A stretch of 64,000 nt of DNA from Xanthobacteraceae bacterium (GTDB taxonomy: Bacteria > Pseudomonadota > Alphaproteobacteria > Rhizobiales > Xanthobacteraceae), in contig CP075369.1 in NCBI GenBank assembly GCA_019454205.1, forward strand, positions 1,612,001 to 1,676,000. The letters run 5' to 3'. Shown here piece by piece: positions 46,376-55,382 of this stretch. A program made the position numbers and the translations under genes. Within the stretch, counting starts at the first letter, position 1, and every line of letters starts with the position of its first letter. The notes below the pieces were generated by a model. That model was not told the DNA's origin. It ran no database searches and saw only the letters and a program-made list of their open reading frames with translations.

Positions 46376-48043
46376 TTATGCTGCCTCGCTAAATACCCTC
46401 TCCAGCAGGTGCTCAACGCTTTTGCCCGGCATAGCGTTCCCGAAGCTGCGCATCGCCAGCCCGCCCAGCCGCCGTTCGGCAAAGGCTTCCGCGATATTCT
46501 GCGGGGCGGATTGCGCCAGCGCAGCGGCGGCGGCGAGAATTGCCAGCGTTTCGCCGGTACGCCGTGCAAGGCCTTCGCGGTCCGGGCTGCGCAGCCCCTC
46601 CTCGATGGCGGCAACCGCCTGCGCCGCGTGCGGCAAGCCGTGCGCCGCCTCCGCCAGCCCGGCGAGCACGCGCATCGCGGCTTCCGGCTCGCGCGCCACG
46701 CCGCGCAGAAGGTCCAGCGCCATGACGTTGCCGGAGCCTTCCCAGATCGCGTTCAGCGGACTCTCGCGATAGAAGCGCGCCAGCGGCGCCTCCTCGACGT
46801 AACCGTTCCCGCCAAGACACTCCATCGCCTCGTAGACGAAACCGGGCGTCGCCTTGCACACCCACATCTTCGCGACCGGTGTGATCAGGCGCGCATAGGC
46901 CGCTTCGTTCGCATCGCGCGCCGACTTGTCAAAAGCGGACGCGAGACGTAGCGCCAGCGCCAGCGCGCCTTCCCGCTCCAGCGCGAGATCGCCGAGCACA
47001 TTGCGCATCAGCGGCTGCTGTATGAGCTTCTTCTGGAAGACGGTGCGATGGCGCGTGTGATGCACGGCGTAACGCAACGCGCCCTGCATGATGCCTAGCG
47101 AGCCGGTCACGCAATCGAGACGCGTGAGTTGCACCATGCCGATGATCGTCTTCACGCCGTCGCCTTCCGGCCCGCAGCGCAGCGCATAGGCGCTCTCGAA
47201 TTCGACTTCGCTGGAAGCGTTGGAGCGGTTGCCGAGTTTTTCTTTCAACCGCATCAGGCGGAGCGCGTTGGGCGTGCCGTCCGGCTTGTGACGCGGGACG
47301 AGGAAACAAGTCAGCCCACCTTTCGCCTGCGCGAGTACGAGGAAAGCGTCGCACATCGGCGCGGAGAAAAACCATTTGTGGCCGACGATGCGATAGGAAT
47401 CCCCGTCGGAGATCGCCTGCGTGGTGTTCTGGCGCACATCCGTGCCGCCCTGTTTCTCGGTCATGCCCATGCCGAAGGTAACGCCACGCTTTTCGCCCGG
47501 TGGCAGGAAGCGCGGATCGTATTCGCGCGAGCGGATGCGCGGCAGCCATTCCCGAAGCAGCTTCGGCTCCGCGCCGAGCGCGCCGGTAGCGGCATGGGTC
47601 ATCGTGATCGGGCAGAGATGCCCCTGCTCGACTTCGCTGGCGAGATAATGCCGCGTGGAGCGCGCAACATGCTCGCCCGGCACCAGCGTGCCGTCCTCCT
47701 CCCAGACCGAGGCATGAACCCCCGCCTTGATGCTTTCTTCCATGAAGCGGTGATAGGCGGGGTGAAACTCCACCACGTCGGCGCGGCGACCCTGCCGGTC
47801 GTGCGTGCGCAATTTCGGCGTGTATTCGTTCGCCAGCCGCGCCAGTTCGGTCATTTCCATCCGGCCCCAGCGGGTACCAAACTCGCGTAGCGAAGTGCCC
47901 GATTTTTCCGCACCGAACGCGGCGACCGCCCCGGTCAGCGCGCCGTCACTCGAATAAAGGTCGATGTCGCCAACCGGGGGCGACTGGTTGAACACTTCAT
48001 GCGTGGCAAAAGGTGACGTTACGGACATGGAGCCAATTTCCAT
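46376..48043 (-). CDS. AidB-like acyl-CoA dehydrogenase
   Basis: A 555-residue flavoprotein, longer than ordinary acyl-CoA dehydrogenases and matching the AidB/isovaleryl-CoA branch. It has VFNQSPP, GHLCPITMTHAATGAL, GMGMTEKQGGTDVRQNTT (FAD site), GHKWFFSAPMCDAFLVLAQ, LGNRSNASSEVEF and ECLGGNGYVEE followed by AIWEGSGNVMALDLLR. In E. coli AidB is induced by alkylation stress and binds DNA. A second possible start is the Met five residues in (48028). The gene stands alone, divergent from pyrB. Confidence 0.93.
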   Translation of the reverse strand: MEIGSMSVTSPFATHEVFNQSPPVGDIDLYSSDGALTGAVAAFGAEKSGTSLREFGTRWGRMEMTELARLANEYTPKLRTHDRQGRRADVVEFHPAYHRFMEESIKAGVHASVWEEDGTLVPGEHVARSTRHYLASEVEQGHLCPITMTHAATGALGAEPKLLREWLPRIRSREYDPRFLPPGEKRGVTFGMGMTEKQGGTDVRQNTTQAISDGDSYRIVGHKWFFSAPMCDAFLVLAQAKGGLTCFLVPRHKPDGTPNALRLMRLKEKLGNRSNASSEVEFESAYALRCGPEGDGVKTIIGMVQLTRLDCVTGSLGIMQGALRYAVHHTRHRTVFQKKLIQQPLMRNVLGDLALEREGALALALRLASAFDKSARDANEAAYARLITPVAKMWVCKATPGFVYEAMECLGGNGYVEEAPLARFYRESPLNAIWEGSGNVMALDLLRGVAREPEAAMRVLAGLAEAAHGLPHAAQAVAAIEEGLRSPDREGLARRTGETLAILAAAAALAQSAPQNIAEAFAERRLGGLAMRSFGNAMPGKSVEHLLERVFSEAA

Positions 48044-48115
48044 AGTGGAGCGTTAATCTAACATGGCATTCGCCGCTTGCGATGCGGGAGCGATAGGTCT
48101 ATGCGGTGACCTTTA

Positions 48116-49069
48116 ATGACATCTCGCAGCCTTTCCAGTTTTGCGCTCGCGCAACGGCATTTGCTGGGTATCGAAGGGCTTTCCGCTTCCGACATCACCG
48201 GCCTGCTCGATCTCGCCGAGGAATTCGTCGATCTGAACCGTCAGGTCCAGAAACGGCGCACCACGCTGAGCGGCCGCACGCAGATCAACCTGTTCTTCGA
48301 GGCCTCCACCCGCACCCAAAGCTCGTTCGAACTGGCCGGGAAGCGCCTCGGCGCGGACGTCATGAATATGTCGATCGCCTCGTCTTCCATCCGCAAGGGC
48401 GAGACGCTGCTCGATACCGCGCTGACGCTGAACGCCATGCACCCGGACATGATCGTGGTGCGCCACGCCGCTTCCGGCGCGGTCGAACTGCTGTCGCAGA
48501 AGGTGGAATGTTCCGTCATCAACGCAGGCGACGGCGCGCATGAGCATCCGACCCAGGCGCTGCTCGACGCCCTCACCATCCGCCGCAACAAGGGCAACAT
48601 CGAACGCCTGACCGTCGCGATCTGCGGCGACATCGCCCACTCGCGCGTCGCGCGCTCGAACATCATTCTCCTGAACACGATGGGCGCACGGGTGCGCGTA
48701 GTCGCACCCTCCACCCTCCTGCCCGCGGGCATCGAACGCATGGGCGTCGAGGTTCACCGCGACATGCGCGAAGGGCTGCGCGACGCCGACATCGTGATGA
48801 TGCTGCGGCTCCAGCGCGAGCGCATGACCGGCTCGCTGATTCCCTCGTCGCGCGAATATTTCCACTACTACGGCCTCGATCCGGCGAAGTTGAAATTCGC
48901 CAAGCCCGACGCACTCGTCATGCATCCCGGCCCGATGAATCGCGGCGTCGAGATCGAAAGCTCGGTCGCCGACGGCGCGCAGTCGCTAATCCGCGAACAG
49001 GTCGAGATGGGTGTGGCGGTGCGCATGGCCGTGCTGGAAGCCCTGGCCAGAAATCTTCCGAACGCATGA
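48116..49069 (+). CDS. pyrB: Aspartate carbamoyltransferase catalytic subunit
   Basis: A 317-residue enzyme of pyrimidine synthesis: carbamoyl phosphate plus aspartate gives N-carbamoyl aspartate. Carbamoyl-phosphate binding is by [12 protein letters not shown] and VRHAASGA, then [13 protein letters not shown]. The aspartate side has [10 protein letters not shown] and [13 protein letters not shown]. No regulatory subunit gene is present. The stop overlaps the pyrC-like start (ATGA). Confidence 0.97.
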   Translation: MTSRSLSSFALAQRHLLGIEGLSASDITGLLDLAEEFVDLNRQVQKRRTTLSGRTQINLFFEASTRTQSSFELAGKRLGADVMNMSIASSSIRKGETLLDTALTLNAMHPDMIVVRHAASGAVELLSQKVECSVINAGDGAHEHPTQALLDALTIRRNKGNIERLTVAICGDIAHSRVARSNIILLNTMGARVRVVAPSTLLPAGIERMGVEVHRDMREGLRDADIVMMLRLQRERMTGSLIPSSREYFHYYGLDPAKLKFAKPDALVMHPGPMNRGVEIESSVADGAQSLIREQVEMGVAVRMAVLEALARNLPNA

Positions 49070-50373
49070 TCGCCCGCAACGAAAACCGCCCGCTCCTGCT
49101 CGCGAACGCGCGCGTCATCGATCCGTCGCGCGACATGGACCAGCGCGGCGACGTGCTGATCGCCGATGGCGTCATCCGCGAAGCCGGGAAGAACATCCGC
49201 GCTTCCGGTGCGCCGGAAGGCACCGAGATCATCGACGTGAACGGACAGGTGATCGCGCCGGGCCTTGTCGATATGCGCGCCTTCATCGGCGAACCGGGTG
49301 CGGAGCATCGCGAGACGCTGGCGACCGCAAGCTTCGCGGCAGCCGCGGGTGGCGTCACCACCATCATCTGCCAGCCGGAAACCGATCCGCCGATCGACGA
49401 TCCCGCAACCGTCGATTTCGTGCAGCGCCGCGCGCGCGATAACGCGGTCGTCCACATCCATCCGATGGCTGCCATCACCAAGGCGCTCGAAGGCGTCGAG
49501 ATCACGGAGATCGGCCTCCTGAAAGCGGCGGGTGCCGTCGCTTTCACCGAAGGCGCGAAAAGCGTGATGAACGCGCAGGTGTTCCGCCGCGCACTCGCCT
49601 ATGGCCGCGACTTCGATGCGCTGATTGTCCATCACACCGAGGAAAAGAACCTCACCGGCGAAGGCGTGATGAACGCGGGCGAGTTCGCGACCCGCCTCGG
49701 CCTTTCCGGCGTGCCGAAAGCCGCCGAGACCATCATGCTCGAACGCGACCTCCGCCTCGTCGAACTGACCGGCGGGCGCTACCACGCAGCATCGCTGACC
49801 TGCGCGGAGTCGCTCGACGTGCTCCGCCGCGCGAAGGATCGCGGCCTGCCCGTCACCGCCTCCGCGTCGATCAATCACCTCGCACTGAACGAAAACGATG
49901 TCGGGTCGTACCGCACCTTCCTGAAAGTTAGTCCGCCGCTGCGCGCGGAAGCCGACCGCGCGGCGCTGGTAGCCGCAGCAGCGGAAGGCCTGATCGACGT
50001 CATCATGTCCGATCACGATCCGCAGGACGTGGAAGTAAAGCGTCTGCCCTTCGCCGAAGCCGCATTTGGCGCAATCGGACTGGAGACGATGCTCCCCGTC
50101 GGCCTTCGCCTCGTGCATGACGGCTCGCTGCAACTGCCGGCGCTGTTGCGTGCGATGTCCACGCGGCCCGCAGAATTGCTCGGCCTGCCCGGCGGCACCC
50201 TGCGCGCGGGCGCGCCCGCCGATCTCGTCGTATTCGATCCGGATGTGCCCTGGGTGCTCGACCGCGACACGCTGAAATCGCGCTGCACGAACACCGCCTT
50301 CGACGAGGCGAGATTGCAGGGCCGCGCCACCCGCACCATCGTTGCCGGGCGCACCGTCTACGAATACGTTTGA
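49066..50373 (+). CDS. Dihydroorotase-like protein, probably catalytically inactive (PyrC')
   Basis: A 435-residue amidohydrolase-fold protein directly coupled to pyrB. In active dihydroorotases the first strand reads PGLIDMHVHxREPG, with two zinc-binding histidines. Here it is [14 protein letters not shown], so both are missing. The expected zinc His of the HCE motif is replaced by VHHTEE context, while the catalytic Asp survives in VIMSDHDPQ. Some ATCases, such as that of Pseudomonas putida, need an inactive PyrC' for assembly; this gene fits that role. A working PyrC should then exist elsewhere in the genome. Confidence 0.85.
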   Translation: MIARNENRPLLLANARVIDPSRDMDQRGDVLIADGVIREAGKNIRASGAPEGTEIIDVNGQVIAPGLVDMRAFIGEPGAEHRETLATASFAAAAGGVTTIICQPETDPPIDDPATVDFVQRRARDNAVVHIHPMAAITKALEGVEITEIGLLKAAGAVAFTEGAKSVMNAQVFRRALAYGRDFDALIVHHTEEKNLTGEGVMNAGEFATRLGLSGVPKAAETIMLERDLRLVELTGGRYHAASLTCAESLDVLRRAKDRGLPVTASASINHLALNENDVGSYRTFLKVSPPLRAEADRAALVAAAAEGLIDVIMSDHDPQDVEVKRLPFAEAAFGAIGLETMLPVGLRLVHDGSLQLPALLRAMSTRPAELLGLPGGTLRAGAPADLVVFDPDVPWVLDRDTLKSRCTNTAFDEARLQGRATRTIVAGRTVYEYV

Positions 50374-50376
50374 GCG

Positions 50377-51000
50377 ATGAACTCCACCACAGTCCTGATC
50401 GTCGACTTCCTGCTCGGCTATGTGCTCGGCTCGATCCCGTTCGGATTGTTGCTGACGAAATACGCCGGTCTCGGCGACGTGCGCAAAATCGGCTCCGGCA
50501 ACATCGGCGCAACCAACGTGCTGCGCACCGGCAACAAGGCGCTCGCCGCGGCAACGCTTCTCTGCGACATGCTGAAGGGCACCGTGGCCGTGCTGATCGC
50601 GGCACGTTTCGTAGGCCACGAATGGCCGCTGACCACCGGCCTCGGTTCGGTGCTGGCCGGTATTGGCGCCATCATCGGCCACATGTACCCGGTGTGGCTC
50701 GGCTTCAAGGGCGGTAAAGGCGTTGCCACCTTTCTCGGCGTCCTGCTCGGCATCGCGTGGCAAGCGGCACTCGGCGCGGCGCTGGTCTGGCTCGCGGTCG
50801 CCTTCGCGTCGCGCTATTCCTCACTCGCCGCGCTGGTTGCCACCGCGGCCAGCCCGGTCATCCTGTATTTTCTCGGCTACCCGCCGGTTGCGGCGCTTTT
50901 TCTCGTGATGGCGGTATTCGTATGGTGGAAGCACAGCGAAAACATTTCGCGTCTGCTCGCGGGTAACGAGTCCAAAATCGGATCGAAGAAGAAGACCTGA
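50377..51000 (+). CDS. plsY: Glycerol-3-phosphate acyltransferase PlsY
   Basis: A 207-residue inner-membrane enzyme using acyl-phosphate to make lysophosphatidate. The three cytoplasmic loop motifs are present: [27 protein letters not shown] and [20 protein letters not shown]. The 3-base gap after the pyrC-like gene suggests co-transcription. The C-terminus is basic (SKIGSKKKT). Confidence 0.96.
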   Translation: MNSTTVLIVDFLLGYVLGSIPFGLLLTKYAGLGDVRKIGSGNIGATNVLRTGNKALAAATLLCDMLKGTVAVLIAARFVGHEWPLTTGLGSVLAGIGAIIGHMYPVWLGFKGGKGVATFLGVLLGIAWQAALGAALVWLAVAFASRYSSLAALVATAASPVILYFLGYPPVAALFLVMAVFVWWKHSENISRLLAGNESKIGSKKKT

Positions 51001-51074
51001 GCGCTCCAGCCTCATCCCAAGGAGCGAGCGTTCGCCGTTGTCATCCGTGACGAAATCGCGGATCGTCACGGCCC

Positions 51075-52187
51075 ATGAAAAGCGGCGACGTTTTTCGTCT
51101 CACGGAAGACCAGCGGATCGACTGGCTGCGCCTGATCCGCACGGACAACGTCGGCCCGCGCACCTTCAAAGCACTCATCAACCAGTTCGGCGGCGCAGGT
51201 CCCGCGGTGCGGATGCTGCCCGAACTCTCCCGCCGGGGCGGACGCGCACGCATCAACGTTCCGTCGCGCGATGAAGCCGAAGCCGAATTGGCTACGGCCG
51301 CCAAGCTCGGCGTCGCCTACATCGCATGGGGCGAGCCGGATTATCCGAAGCTGCTACGCGAGATCGACGATCCTCCGCCCTTGCTCGCGGTTCGCGGTGA
51401 AACGCTCAAGCTGAACAAGCCCGCCATCGCTATTGTTGGCGCGCGCAATGCTTCCGCCGCCGGAATGCGTTACGCCGCACAGCTTGCGCGCGATTTCGCC
51501 GATGCGGGCTTCATCGTGGTGTCTGGACTGGCGCGCGGCATCGACGTAGCGGCGCACCGCGCATCGTTGCAGCAGGGCACGATAGCCGTGCTCGCTGGCG
51601 GTCATGCGCGCCCCTATCCGCCGGAACACGGCGAACTGCTGACCGCAATCGTGGAGTCAGGCGTGGCCGTCAGCGAAATGCCGCATGCGTGGGAACCGCG
51701 TGCGCGCGATTTTCCGCGGCGAAATCGCCTGATCTCGGGACTCGCGAACGCAGTGGTGATTGTCGAGGCGGCAGAACGCTCCGGTTCGCTGATCACCGCG
51801 CGCTTTGCGGGCGAACAGGGCCGCGATGTGTTCGCCGTTCCCGGCTCGCCGTCAGATCCACGCGCGGGCGGCACCAACCGCTTGATCAAGGAAGGCGCTT
51901 CCATCGTGACGTCCGCAGCCGATGTGATCGAGGCGATCGGCCCGACGCTCCCGCACAGACCGCTTCCCGCGCGCGAGCCGGAAACTGTTTCTCCCTCTCG
52001 CGCCGAGCTTCCCCCCGAAGCGGTGCGCGATCGTGTTGCCGGCCTGCTAAGCCCGACGCCGGTCGCGCTGGACGAACTGATCCGCCAATCGCAGGCAGAT
52101 GCAAGCGCGGTGCAGATCGCGCTCCTTGAACTGGAACTGGCGGGTAAGGTCGCCCGCCACGGCGGCGGGTTGGTTTCGCTGGCCTAA
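51075..52187 (+). CDS. dprA: DNA-processing protein DprA
   Basis: A 370-residue protein loading RecA on incoming single-stranded DNA. An N-terminal SAM-like helical part (1-75) precedes the Rossmann core: [39 protein letters not shown] and AVLAGG, then [24 protein letters not shown] and [23 protein letters not shown]. The C-terminal winged helix (DML1-like) lies at about 310-370. Complete. Confidence 0.96.
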   Translation: MKSGDVFRLTEDQRIDWLRLIRTDNVGPRTFKALINQFGGAGPAVRMLPELSRRGGRARINVPSRDEAEAELATAAKLGVAYIAWGEPDYPKLLREIDDPPPLLAVRGETLKLNKPAIAIVGARNASAAGMRYAAQLARDFADAGFIVVSGLARGIDVAAHRASLQQGTIAVLAGGHARPYPPEHGELLTAIVESGVAVSEMPHAWEPRARDFPRRNRLISGLANAVVIVEAAERSGSLITARFAGEQGRDVFAVPGSPSDPRAGGTNRLIKEGASIVTSAADVIEAIGPTLPHRPLPAREPETVSPSRAELPPEAVRDRVAGLLSPTPVALDELIRQSQADASAVQIALLELELAGKVARHGGGLVSLA

Positions 52188-52192
52188 AGTGG

Positions 52193-52390
52193 TCAGGCGA
52201 TTCGCTTGGATTGCTCCCCGGCAGGCTGTGAGCGATCCACGGCCTCCAGCCTTGCGAGTTCCAGCAGGTATGCGAGCGCCCCCAGCTTGTGCGCGCGGGC
52301 CATCCGCACCATCTCGGCAGTCATGACCGAAATGTATGCGGCGACATCTTCAGGACCGGTTTCCCGGCCATCTGAGCCATTTTCCGTCAT
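52193..52390 (-). CDS. Small conserved-type hypothetical protein
   Basis: A 65-residue cytoplasmic protein (from the ATG at 52390): an acidic N-terminus TENGSDGRETGPED and a single long helix VAAYISVMTAEMVRMARAHKLGALAYLLELARLEA. Not recognised by name; such helix-only proteins beside dprA/topA occur in rhizobia. It converges on dprA, with 5 bases between stops. The 206 bases to topA hold no other gene. Confidence 0.65.
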   Translation of the reverse strand: MTENGSDGRETGPEDVAAYISVMTAEMVRMARAHKLGALAYLLELARLEAVDRSQPAGEQSKRIA

Positions 52391-52596
52391 GGTCCGCCTG
52401 CATAAGACCTGTGAGGCTGACACTAACCTATAGGTTGTATTCTATCAATATTCCCGTATTTGGTGCGGTAATAGGATAGCCTTAATAGTTCCGCTTTAGG
52501 CGGGCGATTTGACTATGCCAGCCGATCTCACCATGTTCCCGCCGCCGCGCGGGGCCGCGGACCCGCTTTCCCGTTCGCGCTAACTCTCGGACGCTC

Positions 52597-55314
52597 ATGA
52601 ACGTCGTCATTGTGGAGTCGCCTGCCAAGGCGAAGACGATCAACAAGTACCTCGGACCCGGCTTCGAGGTGCTCGCGTCCTATGGCCATGTCCGCGACCT
52701 CCCGTCGAAAGACGGCTCGGTAGCCCCGGACGACGACTTCAAGATGATCTGGGAAGTGGATGGCAAGGCACAGAAGCGCCTGGCGGAGATCGCCAATGCC
52801 GTGAAAGGCGCGGACCGCCTCATCCTCGCCACCGACCCCGATCGCGAAGGTGAAGCAATCTCCTGGCACGTCCTCGAAGTGCTCAAAGAGAAGCGCGCCC
52901 TCAAGGATCAGAAAGTCGATCGCGTGGTGTTCAACGCGATCACCAAGGCCGCCGTGCAGGAGGCCATGCAGCATCCGCGCGAGATCGACCACTCGCTGGT
53001 GGATGCCTACCTCGCGCGCCGCGCACTCGACTATCTCGTCGGCTTTACCCTCTCACCCGTTTTGTGGCGCAAGCTGCCGGGCGCGCGTTCGGCCGGCCGC
53101 GTGCAGTCAGTTGCGCTCCGCCTCGTCTGCGACCGCGAACGCGAGATCGAAGCCTTCAAGCCGCAGGAATACTGGTCGGTCGCGGCAACGCTGGCGACGC
53201 CGCGCGGCGATGCTTTTGAAGCACGCCTCGTCGGCGCGGACGGCAAGAAGATCCAGCGCCTCGATGTCGGCAGCGAGAAAGAAGCGCGCGACTTCGAGAA
53301 GGCGCTGAACGCGGCGAACTTCAGGGTCGCTTCCATCGAAGCCAAGCCCGCGAAGCGCAATCCCTATCCGCCGTTCACCACTTCAACGCTGCAGCAAGAA
53401 GCAAGCCGTAAGCTCGGCTTCGCGCCCTCGCACACCATGCGCCTCGCGCAACGTCTCTACGAAGGCATCGAACTCGACGGCGAGACCACCGGCCTCATCA
53501 CCTATATGCGCACCGACGGCATCGACCTCGCGCCGGAAGCGATCGCGCAGGCGCGCGATGTCATCTCCAGCGACTACGGCAAGAAGTACCTTCCCGATAG
53601 TCCGCGCATCTACAAGAACAAGTCCAAGAACGCGCAGGAAGCGCACGAAGCGATCCGTCCCACCGATCTGCGCCGCCATCCAAAGGAAATCGCCCGCAAG
53701 GTCGATGCCGATCAGTCGAAACTCTATGAACTGATCTGGACGCGGACGCTGGCCTGCCAGATGGAATCCGCCGAGTTGGAGCGCACCACCGTCGAGATCG
53801 ACGCGAATGTGAGCGGCGGACCGTACAAACTCGTCAACCTGCGCGCGACAGGTACGGTCGTGAAGTTCGACGGCTTCCTCACGCTCTACAACGAGAGCCG
53901 CGACGACGACTTCGAGGACGAAGACGCCCGCCGCCTGCCCGCGATGAGCGAAGGCGAAGCGCTCACGAAGAGCGAACTGAAGATCGAGCAGCACTTCACC
54001 GAGCCGCCGCCGCGCTTCTCGGAAGCGTCGCTCGTCAAGCGCATGGAAGAACTCGGCATCGGCCGTCCTTCCACCTATGCTTCCATTCTTCAGGTATTGC
54101 GCGACCGCGGCTACACGCGCCTCGACAAGAAACGCATCATTCCCGAAGACAAGGGCCGCATCGTCGTGGCCTTCCTCGAATCCTATTTTCCGCGCTACGT
54201 GGAATACGATTTCACCGCCGACCTCGAAGGCAAGCTCGACGAGATCGCGAACCACGAACTCGACTGGAAGAAAGTCCTGCGCGATTTCTGGACCGGCTTC
54301 ACCGGCGCGGTCGCGGAGACGAAAGACCTGCGCATCAAGGAAGTCATCGACGTTCTCGATGCGCTGCTCAACGAACACAACTTCCCGCCGAAAGCCGACG
54401 GCTCCGATCCGCGCCTGTGCCCGCAATGCGGCACTGGCCGCCTCGGCCTCAAGGTCGGCAAGTTCGGCGCGTTTATTGGTTGCTCGAACTATCCCGATTG
54501 CCGTTTCACCCGCGCCCTTACCGCGCCGGGCGAAGGCGAACTGGCGGCCACGAAAGACCTCGGCGAAGACCCTGCGACCGGCAAAATGGTGACGGTGCGC
54601 TCCGGCCGTTTCGGTCCCTACATCCAGCTCGGCGAAGCCGAAGACACCGGCGAGAAGACCAAGGGCGGCAAGCCCGTTCTCACCAAGCCGAAGCGCGCGA
54701 GCATTCCGAAGAACTTCGATCCGCACGAACTCGATTTCGATACCGCGCTTGGCCTGCTCCAACTGCCCCGCGAAGTCGGCAAGCATCCGGAGTCGGGCGA
54801 GCCGATCGTCGCCGGCATCGGCCGCTTCGGTCCCTACGTGAAACATCAGGACACCTACGCCAGCCTTGAATCCGGCGACGAAGTGCTGACCATCGGCCTC
54901 AACCGCGCGGTGACGCTGATCGCGGAGAAGCTGGCGCGCGGTCCCGGCCGCGGGCGTCGCAAGCCGCAAGGCCGTCCCCTCGGCGACCACCCGACGCTCG
55001 GCGGGCCGGTCACGCAGCACGAAGGCAAATACGGCCCTTACGTCTCGCATAACAAGGTCAATGCGACCATTCCTGCCGCGACCGATCCGGCCACCATCAC
55101 GCTGGAAGAAGCCGTCGCGCTGATCGACGCGCGTGCCGGCAAAGGCGCGAGCAAGAAAGCGGCGAAGCCGAAAAAAGAAAAGAAGGCGAAAGAGCCGAAC
55201 GGCTCCGGCGAGGAAGCCGCCGCGAAACCGAAAAAGAAAGCCGCGGCAAAGAAGAAAGCCGCTCCGAAGAAAAAGAAAACCCCCGACGCCGAAACCGCGA
55301 AGACGGAAGAGTAG
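52597..55314 (+). CDS. topA: DNA topoisomerase I
   Basis: A 905-residue type IA topoisomerase relaxing negative supercoils. It has a TOPRIM domain (VIVESPAKAKTINKYLG, ATDPDREGEAISWH), GARSAGRVQSVALRLVCDRE, and the active-site Tyr Y303 in LITYMRTDG. A single four-Cys zinc ribbon CPQCGTGRLGLKVGKFGAFIGCSNYPDC is at about 607-634, followed by several TopoI C-repeat motifs (GRFGPYIQLG, GRFGPYVKH, GKYGPYVSHN). The tail from residue 850 is almost pure Lys/Ala/Pro, as in other alphaproteobacteria. Confidence 0.98.
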   Translation: MNVVIVESPAKAKTINKYLGPGFEVLASYGHVRDLPSKDGSVAPDDDFKMIWEVDGKAQKRLAEIANAVKGADRLILATDPDREGEAISWHVLEVLKEKRALKDQKVDRVVFNAITKAAVQEAMQHPREIDHSLVDAYLARRALDYLVGFTLSPVLWRKLPGARSAGRVQSVALRLVCDREREIEAFKPQEYWSVAATLATPRGDAFEARLVGADGKKIQRLDVGSEKEARDFEKALNAANFRVASIEAKPAKRNPYPPFTTSTLQQEASRKLGFAPSHTMRLAQRLYEGIELDGETTGLITYMRTDGIDLAPEAIAQARDVISSDYGKKYLPDSPRIYKNKSKNAQEAHEAIRPTDLRRHPKEIARKVDADQSKLYELIWTRTLACQMESAELERTTVEIDANVSGGPYKLVNLRATGTVVKFDGFLTLYNESRDDDFEDEDARRLPAMSEGEALTKSELKIEQHFTEPPPRFSEASLVKRMEELGIGRPSTYASILQVLRDRGYTRLDKKRIIPEDKGRIVVAFLESYFPRYVEYDFTADLEGKLDEIANHELDWKKVLRDFWTGFTGAVAETKDLRIKEVIDVLDALLNEHNFPPKADGSDPRLCPQCGTGRLGLKVGKFGAFIGCSNYPDCRFTRALTAPGEGELAATKDLGEDPATGKMVTVRSGRFGPYIQLGEAEDTGEKTKGGKPVLTKPKRASIPKNFDPHELDFDTALGLLQLPREVGKHPESGEPIVAGIGRFGPYVKHQDTYASLESGDEVLTIGLNRAVTLIAEKLARGPGRGRRKPQGRPLGDHPTLGGPVTQHEGKYGPYVSHNKVNATIPAATDPATITLEEAVALIDARAGKGASKKAAKPKKEKKAKEPNGSGEEAAAKPKKKAAAKKKAAPKKKKTPDAETAKTEE

Positions 55315-55334
55315 TCTAGCTTCTCGTCTGCGGC

Positions 55335-55356
55335 ATGGCCGGGCTTGCCCGGGCCA
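55335..55356. repeat. Palindromic element upstream of rnr
   Basis: ATGGCCGGGC-TT-GCCCGGGCCAT is an inverted repeat with one bulged base, in the short topA-rnr gap. It resembles the dispersed 'catggccgggcttg...cccggccat' palindromes frequent in Bradyrhizobium-type genomes. It may serve as terminator for topA. Confidence 0.55.
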
Positions 55357-55382
55357 TTCACGGCGTCACGACGAGAACCAGA

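Noticed and set aside
53383..55050. 555-codon minus-strand open frame opposite topA
   Set aside because: Shadow of topA, rich in Arg/Phe/Val without domain structure.
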